Shown here piece by piece: positions 45,487-53,719 of a stretch of 64,000 bases of DNA. Both the position numbers and the translations under genes were made by a program. A model generated the notes under the pieces. The model was not told the DNA's origin, made no database searches, and was given only the letters and a program-made list of their open reading frames with translations. This stretch comes from an uncultured Bacteroidales bacterium (GTDB lineage Bacteria > Bacteroidota > Bacteroidia > Bacteroidales > Bacteroidaceae), in NCBI GenBank assembly GCA_902799685.1, contig CADCBO010000012.1, forward strand, positions 1 through 64,000, written 5' to 3'. Positions within the stretch are counted from its first letter, which is position 1. Each line of letters starts with the position of its first letter.

Positions 45487-47222
45487 AAAAAATTATTTGG
45501 ATTGCAATTTGCGCATTGTTTTTGAACTCTTGCTGTAAAGATGGAGAGTCAGAAGAATTTCTTTCAGTCGATAAGATTGTTGGTGAGTGGGTTTATGACG
45601 TACCCGAAGAAGGACGATGGGAAATCCTAAAGTTTACTTCAAGTGGCGTTTTTTTCTATTCTACAGATGATATCACATATCATGTTTCTGAAGAAAATAT
45701 TGGTGGTAGGTATTCAATGAGTGGTTCTAACATTCTTGGAACATATAAAGTTGAAGGAACCACAATGAACTTAAACATTACAGTGTCCCAGATTACAGAT
45801 TACTCTTTTACCGGGTTATTTAATAACATTGGATTAAAATTTACATATGCTAAATTACTTGACAGGACACAGATTAAGCCGAAAGAATCCATTAAACCTG
45901 ATTATTCAAAACTTGTTCATGCCAATATTATTAGTTATTCTTCACATAAGCCAAAGATAGCAACTGTTGATTCTAATACAGGTGAAATAACCGGTATAGC
46001 ATCGGGAAAGACATATATAGATGTTATCACAGACGAAGGTACTGCTGTAATTGAGGTTGTTGTTTTTGATATTGATGATATGTTTGAGGATTATACCTTC
46101 GCTTTAGGCTATACTGTTCCTGAGGTGTTGGAGTCAATCGGGGAAAAGTTCTTGGCCTCGGATGATACAATTGGCGCAGTTTATCTGGTTGATAACTATG
46201 TTGTTGATACGTTAAAGTTTATTACAGGCCATTATGATAATACTCATGTGGAATTTATTGAAATGATATTAAACCGGAATATCACCGGAACACAAGTAAT
46301 AAACTCTCTAAAAAACAAATATGAAGTTTTGTCGGAAGATAAACCTATACACGCTTTTTTAACAGGTCATTTTATAAATGAACGTCCAGTAGCAATTGTT
46401 TATGATGAAAGTAGGCATTTAGTTAGTTTTTATGTTCTTCAACCTTCTGATATATGGAGAAATTTTGATAACCTGTTCGGCAAGGATAAGGATGCTGTTA
46501 AAAATGAAATGTCATCATTGGGATATAAATTCTATTTATCCGACTACTCCTACTCTAAAGATGGATCAGACTATTATTCAATGGATGATAGTGATTATGC
46601 ATACATGGTTGGTTTTGTATTTAATCCAGAAAAGAAAATGTGTGAGTATTGGGTTTACTTTGACACTAATGCTGATCCTAATGATGTTTGGAATTATCTG
46701 ACAGGTCGTTATTATTTGTCCGATATTGAAAGTTCGTCAGACGAATATGTTTTTTATGATGATGAGCATAGAATACGTTTGGTCTTTTCTCTTTATGGCA
46801 CTATTCAATATACAGACTTAGAGCAAACACCTTATGTGTCTCCTTCAGGTATATCCGTGCTAGACCTTAGTAAGGGAATAGGAATGACTCAAGAACAATT
46901 ATTATCAGAGTTTGGAAATTCTCCATATGATATTTCAGATGAAAGCATTATATATTTAAGCGGAAATGACTACATTTTATATTTCATGTTCTTATTTGAT
47001 AGTGAAACACAATTGGTTAGGAGCGTATATGCAGTAGTCAATAATAATCTTGATAAGACAGATATTGTAGAATGGTTAAGTTCCCTTTATACAGTATTTC
47101 CTAATGGTACGACTGATGACGGACAACAGTATGCTTGGATTAACTCATCAGATATAGCTACTGCCACAGTTGGGATAATCTACAATGTTGAACAAGGAAC
47201 CATAATGTATGTAAAGATATAA
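45483..47222 (+). CDS. Lipoprotein with lipocalin-like and Big_2-like domains
   Basis: This 579-residue lipoprotein has its lipobox at LNSC (Cys17). Next comes a small domain starting IVGEWVYDVPEEGRWEILKF, as in lipocalin-like Bacteroidota lipoproteins. A Big_2-like immunoglobulin fold follows (PKIATVDSNTGEITGIASG). The remaining 370 residues seem to hold four related units, each with a predicted strand-rich and helix-rich half (for example LGYTVPEVLESIGEKF and MSSLGYKFYLSDYSYS); I do not recognise them. It overlaps the BACON-barrel gene by four bases, so the two are likely coexpressed partners in the outer membrane. Confidence 0.72.
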   Translation: MKKIIWIAICALFLNSCCKDGESEEFLSVDKIVGEWVYDVPEEGRWEILKFTSSGVFFYSTDDITYHVSEENIGGRYSMSGSNILGTYKVEGTTMNLNITVSQITDYSFTGLFNNIGLKFTYAKLLDRTQIKPKESIKPDYSKLVHANIISYSSHKPKIATVDSNTGEITGIASGKTYIDVITDEGTAVIEVVVFDIDDMFEDYTFALGYTVPEVLESIGEKFLASDDTIGAVYLVDNYVVDTLKFITGHYDNTHVEFIEMILNRNITGTQVINSLKNKYEVLSEDKPIHAFLTGHFINERPVAIVYDESRHLVSFYVLQPSDIWRNFDNLFGKDKDAVKNEMSSLGYKFYLSDYSYSKDGSDYYSMDDSDYAYMVGFVFNPEKKMCEYWVYFDTNADPNDVWNYLTGRYYLSDIESSSDEYVFYDDEHRIRLVFSLYGTIQYTDLEQTPYVSPSGISVLDLSKGIGMTQEQLLSEFGNSPYDISDESIIYLSGNDYILYFMFLFDSETQLVRSVYAVVNNNLDKTDIVEWLSSLYTVFPNGTTDDGQQYAWINSSDIATATVGIIYNVEQGTIMYVKI

Positions 47223-47240
47223 ACTTGTGAATACTTGAAT

Positions 47241-47681
47241 ATGAGTACTTATTCTCCAAAACAAATTGATTTGTCTGACATAGAACTTTCTGATGATCTT
47301 AACGAATTACAGGAAGCGATTGCTGAGAATGCACACGAAATATGGTCTCAGAACAGAATTGCCGAAGGATGGTCTTACGGCCCCAAACGTGATGATGAAA
47401 AGAAAGAGAATCCGGATTTGGTACCGTACAATAGCCTTTCTGATGGCGAGAAACAGTATGACCGTGAGATGGCTATGAAGACACTAAAGTTGGTCAGAAA
47501 ATTGGGATATGACATAGTCAAGCGTGAAGAGACGGAATTATACAGGGTTTTGATAAACCGCTTACACAATTCCAGGCAGGAGTTCCATTGCCGCAAATGT
47601 GACAATGTTATTTACCGCTACCAGGTGTTCTGCGACAAATGTGGTGCCCTTCTGGATATTGATTGGAATAGTTTGAAATAA
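47241..47681 (+). CDS. RyR domain protein with C-terminal zinc ribbon
   Basis: The start is the ATG at 47241 (MSTYSPKQIDLSDIE); a TTG six bases earlier is less likely. Residues 1 to about 95 are a RyR domain very like that at 38435, with AHEIWSQNRIAEGWSYG, DLVPYNSLSDGEKQYDR and TLKLVRKLGY. The last 30 residues carry CRKC and CDKC pairs, a treble-clef or ribbon zinc site. Zinc ribbons often mediate protein or nucleic acid contact. The two RyR genes share the opening PKPIDLSDV or PKQIDLSDI, suggesting duplication within the operon. It is 18 bases after the lipoprotein gene. Confidence 0.86.
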   Translation: MSTYSPKQIDLSDIELSDDLNELQEAIAENAHEIWSQNRIAEGWSYGPKRDDEKKENPDLVPYNSLSDGEKQYDREMAMKTLKLVRKLGYDIVKREETELYRVLINRLHNSRQEFHCRKCDNVIYRYQVFCDKCGALLDIDWNSLK

Positions 47682-47694
47682 CAGAAGACTGTTT

Positions 47695-49674
47695 GTGAAA
47701 CGTCAATTACTAATAATGCTCTTGCTGTTGTCTTGCCTTGTTTTGCAGGCGCAGCAGCAACCATCAAGTCTGGTGGACTTTAAGGTGTATGTACCGGAGG
47801 TTGAGATTACGCAGGGTGATAGGGTGCAGATTGCATACGTACTGGATGCGACCAATTATTCCATTACATCTTTCGATGGGGGTATTGAAGGTTGTGTAAT
47901 GGAGTCTTATGACTACGAGAAGTCTGATATTGCCGGTATAGTACACAGAGTGACAATAAAGGCAATCTATTCCATAGGCGGGGCGGGGCAACTTAAGGTC
48001 AAGCCTATGACTGCTGTTGTGGATGGACAGACTGTCCGTTCAGACTCAACTGTATTGATTGTTAAGCCTAACCCTCAATACGGGAACCAGTGGAGAACGG
48101 CTACTGCTTTTCTTAAAAGTAAGGGCGTTGATAACCCTTGCCTGTCATACAAGTATGGGATGGAAACACTATGTGCTTTCTCGGACGATGTGAACAAGTG
48201 TTTTGCCGTTGTGGTATCGGAGGATTATTCACGGTATGTAGAGAATCCTATACTTGCATACGGCATAGGCAATTCCATGTGGCAGACAGATAATGATGAC
48301 AAGGACAATACCATATATTCCATTCTTAACAGATATAGCCAGCAGATAAGACAGTTGCGTAAGAACAATGAAGTTTACAAATCATTGCGACCGTCTAGTT
48401 ACAATCCAAAACCGGAAGGGGTTAAACCTCTTCTGGGCTCGATTGAATACGGGCAAAGAAATCCGTATAACCGGTATTTCCCTAAAGAGAGATATGCGGG
48501 TAAGGATTCATCTTGCATAGCAGGATGTGGGCCCGTGGCTTTGGCGCAGGTGCTGACCTATTATCATAAACCTATTGATCTGGAGGGGGAATGCATCGTC
48601 TCTACTAAGACCGGCAAAAAACACAGAATTGATATGGAAGATTTTCCTGTAAGTTGGAATGGGAGTGATGCAGATTTGGCTTCACTCATGATAGATTGCG
48701 CCGGGAGTGTCTCTGCCGAAATGAGCCCATACGCTACATCAAGTTCACTGAGCAATTTCAAGTCGGCACTTGTAAGGTACTGGAAATATAGTTCCCAATG
48801 TACATTGGTAAAAGATTACTATGATTTCAATGTTCTGGCTATGATTTACAGAGAGATTGACAATGGACGCCCGGTAATAGTATCTGATGCCTCCCATATA
48901 TTTGTTTGTGATGGTTACTATCAGGATTACTTGCATTACAATCTGGGTTGGAATGGTTACTGTAATGGTTTCTATAGGGCAATGGTGGTGCCATCGGTTA
49001 GTTCTAATCAGCTTCCGTTTAATGAGCTGCTTATAGGTATTTCACCTTTAATAGGAGATAGAAAAGTGGAGATCAAAGTGAAAGAACCTGGTACGCTCTC
49101 TGAACTTCTAAAAAACAAATTGCCTCAGGCTATCACCACATTGACTGTTACTGGTATAATAGACGGCGATGACATCGCTTTTTTAAGGAATCTGGCAGGA
49201 GCATTACCTATATTCGGGCGTTTTGAGGACGGGCATGGAATGCTGATGAATCTGGATTTGTCGGGTGCTACAATTTCCGGCGGTAAAAGCTATTTCCTAC
49301 AGAAAGCGGACGGATTGATTCTGCAAGGTGATTATAGTGATGCAACAGGCAGTCATTCTTATAAGTACAATATGTCAAACATATCTGATTCTGATTGGAA
49401 CACGATTGTGCAACTTGGATTTAATAAACTTGAAAATGCCCAACTGCTTAGAGGAACTGATGGTCATTGCTATACATCTTACATTGTTCAAGATAATATT
49501 ATAGGTGACCACATGTTTGAGGACTGTGATAACCTTACAACTATTATTTTGCCCAGAAATGTAGAGAAGATAGGTAAATATTCCTTCCACAACTGTAAGT
49601 CACTGATTACTGTAAAGAATAGGCCGATTGAAGTTAGCGATAATGCTTTTCAGAATTGCCGGTTTATAGAATAG
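47695..49674 (+). CDS. C10 (streptopain-like) cysteine peptidase with LRR_5-like tail
   Basis: Translation probably begins at GTG 47695, giving a signal peptide (RQLLIMLLLLSCLVLQAQQ) and 659 residues. The C10 peptidase domain shows AGCGPVALAQVLTYYHKP with the nucleophile Cys278, and SHIFVCDGYYQDYLHYNLGW with His401. NLGWNGYCNGFYR is the family's usual ending. The last 170 residues include LRR_5-like repeats (HMFEDCDNLTTIILPRNVEKIG). C10 enzymes include SpeB and Bacteroides fragilis bfp proteases and are often made with an inhibitory propeptide; the N-terminal 200 residues could play that part. Its placement within a signalling operon is unusual. Confidence 0.82.
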   Translation: MKRQLLIMLLLLSCLVLQAQQQPSSLVDFKVYVPEVEITQGDRVQIAYVLDATNYSITSFDGGIEGCVMESYDYEKSDIAGIVHRVTIKAIYSIGGAGQLKVKPMTAVVDGQTVRSDSTVLIVKPNPQYGNQWRTATAFLKSKGVDNPCLSYKYGMETLCAFSDDVNKCFAVVVSEDYSRYVENPILAYGIGNSMWQTDNDDKDNTIYSILNRYSQQIRQLRKNNEVYKSLRPSSYNPKPEGVKPLLGSIEYGQRNPYNRYFPKERYAGKDSSCIAGCGPVALAQVLTYYHKPIDLEGECIVSTKTGKKHRIDMEDFPVSWNGSDADLASLMIDCAGSVSAEMSPYATSSSLSNFKSALVRYWKYSSQCTLVKDYYDFNVLAMIYREIDNGRPVIVSDASHIFVCDGYYQDYLHYNLGWNGYCNGFYRAMVVPSVSSNQLPFNELLIGISPLIGDRKVEIKVKEPGTLSELLKNKLPQAITTLTVTGIIDGDDIAFLRNLAGALPIFGRFEDGHGMLMNLDLSGATISGGKSYFLQKADGLILQGDYSDATGSHSYKYNMSNISDSDWNTIVQLGFNKLENAQLLRGTDGHCYTSYIVQDNIIGDHMFEDCDNLTTIILPRNVEKIGKYSFHNCKSLITVKNRPIEVSDNAFQNCRFIE

Positions 49675-49731
49675 AGAAAATCAAAACCATCAAATAATGA
49701 TAATGATCGTCCGGTATTTTGAGTGCTAAAG

Positions 49732-50871
49732 ATGATAAGGGGTAAATGTCATATGGTTCAAGACGCAAGTGAGAGAAATCTTGCATCTAAGAGTGTGGGT
49801 AAGCAAATTTGGGGTGCTATACAAAAAAAAATGTGGCTGTTTGTGTTGATATGCATTCTTACGGTCGTCATTCTTCCATTAGTATTGTTTCTTAGTTATC
49901 ATTTTGCTCATGTCGTTTCTGGTCTTCGCACGCCTAATCCTTTGTGGCAGCATTTGTTGGAAATAGCAATAATTACACTTAGCGTTTGGCTTGCCATTTC
50001 GGTTTGTCGTACTTTGACCAATGTTTTCAGTTTACGTAAAGAAGAATCTGGTATTACCTGGTGTCAGATTTCAATACTTATAGCAATAGGTGTTTGGTTG
50101 CTATGTTTAATAGTGATTCTTAATATATCCAAGGATTCGCGTTTCTATGTGGCTTTTGGTGTGATTGGTTCGCTTTTGACTTGGATCATGCAGGATACGA
50201 TTAAAGGTATTGTTGCATTTGTTCATCTAAGAATAAATAACTTGCTTAAGATTGGAGATTGGATTAAGATTCCACAAAAGGATGTTGATGGTGAGGTGGT
50301 TCATGTAACTCTAACTACTGTAACAATATACAATTGGGATACCACAACATCTTCTGTTCCTACTAGTGTACTTCATACTGATTATTTCATAAATCTTCAG
50401 AATATGACTGCCGGAAAGACGTATGGTCGCAGAATGTGCCGTACTTTTATTCTGGATACAGATTTGTTCCATTCTATTTCCGAAGATGAAGCTATTCTAT
50501 TGCAATCACGAAACGAAATAACACAATATCTGCCAGCCGAAGAAATAAAGGCTGATATGACAAATGCCCAGTTGTTCAGATTGTATCTTTTGCACTGGTT
50601 AATGAATTATCCTCGAATTTCACAAAAACCGGCATTGATTGTGAGATGGATGGAACAGGTGGAGTATGGTCTGCCTCTTCAAGTATATGCTTTTATACAG
50701 GATAGTAGTTATACAGCATTTGAATGGCAACAGTCTATGATTGTAGAACATATTATTAAATCAATGGAATGGTTTGGTTTACGTATGTACCAGAGTCCTT
50801 CAAGTTATGAAGTTGCCAACAGCAATATCCATATATCGGATACATTATTGAATCATAAAAGAGAAACATAA
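49732..50871 (+). CDS. MscS family mechanosensitive ion channel
   Basis: The protein has 379 residues from ATG 49732; GTG 49723 and ATG 49753 are alternatives. Three hydrophobic helices (starting MWLFVLICILTVVILPLVLF) precede the pore helix and MscS beta domain, visible as FYVAFGVIGSLLTWIMQDTI, then NLLKIGDWIKIPQKDVDGEV and IYNWDTTTSSVPTSVL. A C-terminal alpha/beta domain follows. MscS channels open on membrane tension, but some family members respond to ligands. The stop overlaps the start of the RyR-like gene in TAATG, so the channel and that protein are translationally coupled and may form a gated complex. Confidence 0.88.
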   Translation: MIRGKCHMVQDASERNLASKSVGKQIWGAIQKKMWLFVLICILTVVILPLVLFLSYHFAHVVSGLRTPNPLWQHLLEIAIITLSVWLAISVCRTLTNVFSLRKEESGITWCQISILIAIGVWLLCLIVILNISKDSRFYVAFGVIGSLLTWIMQDTIKGIVAFVHLRINNLLKIGDWIKIPQKDVDGEVVHVTLTTVTIYNWDTTTSSVPTSVLHTDYFINLQNMTAGKTYGRRMCRTFILDTDLFHSISEDEAILLQSRNEITQYLPAEEIKADMTNAQLFRLYLLHWLMNYPRISQKPALIVRWMEQVEYGLPLQVYAFIQDSSYTAFEWQQSMIVEHIIKSMEWFGLRMYQSPSSYEVANSNIHISDTLLNHKRET

Positions 50872-52064
50872 TGATTTCAACAAATAGTATAATTGAACCG
50901 GTTTCTGTTGACTGGATAGAAAGGCCATTTGAATATCTTAGAAGAAAAGACGGTCAGTCTTTTGATGACACAATTGTACGTAATTGGTACATTGCTCGTG
51001 CATTTGTTCTGGAAAAGCTTGAGGATGTTGCTTTTAGACCTGATGAGAATAGACATTTACATGTAATAGTAGCAGATGATACACCTTTGATGCTATCTGT
51101 AATCAGGCAGGTTGCTTTGCTTGCTCATTTTTTCAATTTTGATAACAAAGAAAGGCAACTATTTCGCAATAGTAGTGTAATAACAATAGTGAGCAATAAT
51201 CCTGGTATAAGAGGAGAGTTGGATAAAGAAGAGTATCTGTGCAATCTGCCTAAATATTGCAAAGTCGTGGAAAGGAATAATAACATAAATGCAGATATCT
51301 TGAATCTTGATTTGGAGATACATATAGTAGATGATGAAAGTAATATAGATAATGAGTCTGATAGCATCAGAGTAGTTTTTTCTGAAAGAGATATATTGGA
51401 TTTTTGCGAATATAAAAAGGCAAAAGGAGAAGATATTTTTAGTATTGATACACGGAAATCTTTTTACACGGAAAATGTATATAATTTAGGTGAGGAGATT
51501 GACAATATTCCTGCTGAAGACATCCATTGCGCAGAACGTTATTCATTAGCCTTGAATTTTTTTCAGAATCATATATTTAAAAAACCATTCAAGAAGTTGG
51601 TTGATGATGATGTCTGGAATAAGAGGAATAACCAATGTGTTGTTAAAGAAAAAATATCCAATATATTCTGTTCAGACTGTTTTAAGTCAAGATGGCTTGG
51701 AATACATAATTGTTGTGATGGAGATAGCAAACAAGAAAGATGGTTGTGGGGTAAGTATATTGAGGCATTGTCCATGAGTGAACATGCCCGTTGGGTGGTG
51801 GAGAAACTGATAATGGGGTATAGTCCGCTCAATGCCAAACAACGTTTTCTTGATGAAAGCCTGGCTTATGACAACGATTTAAGAAAAGCCTATAGAAAGC
51901 AATTGAAAAGAAATCCTGTGGATCCTGTACATATTGATTTGTGTTCTTATGCCGATGTGCGCCGCATTGACCCTGATAATCTCAAGTATGACAGCTTTTT
52001 GGTCCTGGCTATACCAAAGATTCTTGAAAAAGTAAGAATTGAGGATACTGGTGGGTTGCTGTAA
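50871..52064 (+). CDS. RyR-like protein coupled to the MscS channel
   Basis: This 397-residue protein is cytoplasmic by sequence. Its N-terminal half has a Rossmann-like stretch (HLHVIVADDTPLMLSVIRQ, ITIVSNNP) as in bacterial TrkA-N/RyR proteins, but no GxGxxG loop is seen. The C-terminal 100 residues resemble a divergent RyR domain: MSEHARWVVEKLIMGY, then HIDLCSYADVRRIDPDNLKYD and LVLAIPKI. A middle part has a Cys-rich segment (NIFCSDCFKSRWLGIHNCC). The overlap with the channel gene suggests a regulatory subunit. The RyR label for this one is less certain than for the two short proteins. Confidence 0.7.
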   Translation: MISTNSIIEPVSVDWIERPFEYLRRKDGQSFDDTIVRNWYIARAFVLEKLEDVAFRPDENRHLHVIVADDTPLMLSVIRQVALLAHFFNFDNKERQLFRNSSVITIVSNNPGIRGELDKEEYLCNLPKYCKVVERNNNINADILNLDLEIHIVDDESNIDNESDSIRVVFSERDILDFCEYKKAKGEDIFSIDTRKSFYTENVYNLGEEIDNIPAEDIHCAERYSLALNFFQNHIFKKPFKKLVDDDVWNKRNNQCVVKEKISNIFCSDCFKSRWLGIHNCCDGDSKQERWLWGKYIEALSMSEHARWVVEKLIMGYSPLNAKQRFLDESLAYDNDLRKAYRKQLKRNPVDPVHIDLCSYADVRRIDPDNLKYDSFLVLAIPKILEKVRIEDTGGLL

Positions 52065-52082
52065 TAGTTTCACTTATTAAAG

Positions 52083-52676
52083 ATGCTTGTCATATTAGTA
52101 ATCGTAATACCCGTTTTGATAGCGATTATATGTTATGTAACTATAGAGTTTTATTCATCAAGGCGGGTCTATAAGAATATATCAGATATCCCAAACTGCC
52201 TATACGCTCTTGTCCTGGGAACTTGTCCATACCGTGGCGATGGACAGCCCAACCGCTATTTTGTTTACAGAATGGATGCAGCGGCAGAATTGTATTTGGA
52301 TGGTAAGTCCAGGTCTTTGATATTGAGTGGTGATAAGCATGGAGATTATGATGAACCGGCCGCTATGGCAGAAGCGCTCTTTGACAGGGGCATTCTCAAA
52401 GAGGCTCTCATTATTGATGATAAGGGATATGATACAATAGATTCTATCCTTTTTGCAAAAAGGAGTGTTGGCGCAGAAGGCATTATAATTTTGAGCCAGG
52501 ATTATCATTGTAAAAGAGCTGTGTTCCTGGCAGGTTGTTGTGGCATAGATGCGGTGGCATATTGTGCTAAAAGTGTGGATTATCCTGTTGTAACTAAATC
52601 GGAACTACGTGAGGTGCTGGCACGAGTAAAAGCATTTTATGATGTAATTTGTATTAAACTGAATTTGAGGAAATGA
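52083..52676 (+). CDS. SanA/YdcF/ElyC family (DUF218) membrane-anchored protein
   Basis: This 197-residue protein has one N-terminal membrane helix (MLVILVIVIPVLIAIICYV) and then a DUF218 domain. The family features are ALVLGTCPYRGDGQPNRYF, SLILSGDKHGDYDEPAAM, IIDDKGYDTIDSI and LSQDYHCKRAVFLAGC. E. coli SanA and ElyC of this family affect envelope integrity and peptidoglycan or undecaprenyl metabolism, but the reaction is not settled. It overlaps the DUF5675 gene in ATGA, suggesting a joint envelope role in the operon. Confidence 0.85.
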   Translation: MLVILVIVIPVLIAIICYVTIEFYSSRRVYKNISDIPNCLYALVLGTCPYRGDGQPNRYFVYRMDAAAELYLDGKSRSLILSGDKHGDYDEPAAMAEALFDRGILKEALIIDDKGYDTIDSILFAKRSVGAEGIIILSQDYHCKRAVFLAGCCGIDAVAYCAKSVDYPVVTKSELREVLARVKAFYDVICIKLNLRK

Positions 52677-53158
52677 AACTACTTAATATTCTACCGTTCC
52701 ATATACCTGCACCTACAGTCAGAATGCTACGCAAGTATAATAACGAACGATACTGTATCTCTCAGTTGTATGACGGTAAGACAGGTGATTATATCTGTGA
52801 TGCAATTGAAGATACAGTGCGTGACGTGAATCATAATGGGTGTTTTGATAATGGTGAGGAGAAGGTGTATGGAGAGACAGCTATACCATGTGGACGTTAT
52901 TATGTAACATTTCGCAAGACTAGTCTTGCCATAGGTGCCAAGGCCAAGGGCGGTTGTATTCCGTTAATACACGATGTGCCTCATTTCAGTTTTATTCGCA
53001 TTCATAATGGGACAGATGAGAAGAACTCTGAAGGCTGTATAATTCTGGGATACAATAAAGAGAAAGGCAAGGTGTTGGATTCGGAGTCGGTTTGCCTGGA
53101 ATTCTATCAACGCATGAAATATAGACCTTTCTGGCTGGAAATAACGGATAACTTCTAA
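52673..53158 (+). CDS. DUF5675 family protein
   Basis: This 161-residue protein has no signal peptide. It resembles DUF5675, known from phages and bacterial genomes. The diagnostic segments are TAIPCGRYYVTFRKT, IPLIHDVPHFSFIRIHNG and KNSEGCIILG. The last recalls the SxGC site of L,D-transpeptidases (YkuD), but this resemblance is my inference and the activity is unproven. It overlaps the SanA-like gene by four bases and lies nine bases before the sigma factor gene. No phage structural genes are nearby, so it is not a prophage remnant. Confidence 0.72.
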   Translation: MKLLNILPFHIPAPTVRMLRKYNNERYCISQLYDGKTGDYICDAIEDTVRDVNHNGCFDNGEEKVYGETAIPCGRYYVTFRKTSLAIGAKAKGGCIPLIHDVPHFSFIRIHNGTDEKNSEGCIILGYNKEKGKVLDSESVCLEFYQRMKYRPFWLEITDNF

Positions 53159-53167
53159 ATTGTTTTA

Positions 53168-53719
53168 ATGACTGACCACGAGATAATAAAATGCCTGATA
53201 GCGCGCGACAGTAGGGTGACGGAGGATTTCTTCTTCACCCAGTGCCGTCCGTTGTTCTGCAGTATTATCGGTCTGGTGTTCAGTTATGATGTGGATTATG
53301 ATGAGTTTGTGAATGAGTTGTATGTGTATCTGATGGAGAATGATGCACAGAAGCTCCGTGACTTTGAATACCGCAGTTCAGTTTATACATGGCTTAAGGT
53401 TTTGGCCATTCGTTATTTCATAAAGAAACGGGACGTAATGATAGATGACAATCCGGAACGGCCTCTTTATGAAATGCCGGTACAGACTCCGTTTACCCCA
53501 GGAGATGATGCGGAATATGATTTGGAGCGGCTGTTTAGCGGAATGACTAATGAGCGTTATGTCTATGTAATCAGGAAATTAATACTTGATGACTGTGAAC
53601 CTGAACAGTTGGCTACTGAGATGGGCGTTACAACCGCAAATCTGTATAATATTAAACGGCGTGCAATTGCGCAGCTTACGCGTATAGCACTTAATGACAT
53701 CAATGAATATGGGAAATAA
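53168..53719 (+). CDS. Sigma-70 family RNA polymerase sigma factor (ECF-like)
   Basis: This 183-residue protein has the two-domain layout of ECF sigma factors. Region 2 is at about residues 20-85 with VDYDEFVNELYVYLM and SVYTWLKVLAIRYFIKK. Region 4 covers about 125-178 with helix-turn-helix EPEQLATEMGVTTANLYNIKRRA. The linker is acidic. Target promoters are unknown; it may act on this operon or on envelope genes. It is nine bases after the DUF5675 gene and overlaps the next gene, whose start resembles an anti-sigma factor, as is usual for ECF pairs. Confidence 0.85.
   Translation: MTDHEIIKCLIARDSRVTEDFFFTQCRPLFCSIIGLVFSYDVDYDEFVNELYVYLMENDAQKLRDFEYRSSVYTWLKVLAIRYFIKKRDVMIDDNPERPLYEMPVQTPFTPGDDAEYDLERLFSGMTNERYVYVIRKLILDDCEPEQLATEMGVTTANLYNIKRRAIAQLTRIALNDINEYGK

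Noticed and set aside
52673-53158. Prophage remnant, suggested by DUF5675
   Set aside because: No capsid, tail, terminase, integrase or lysis gene nearby; the gene is embedded in an operon by overlaps.
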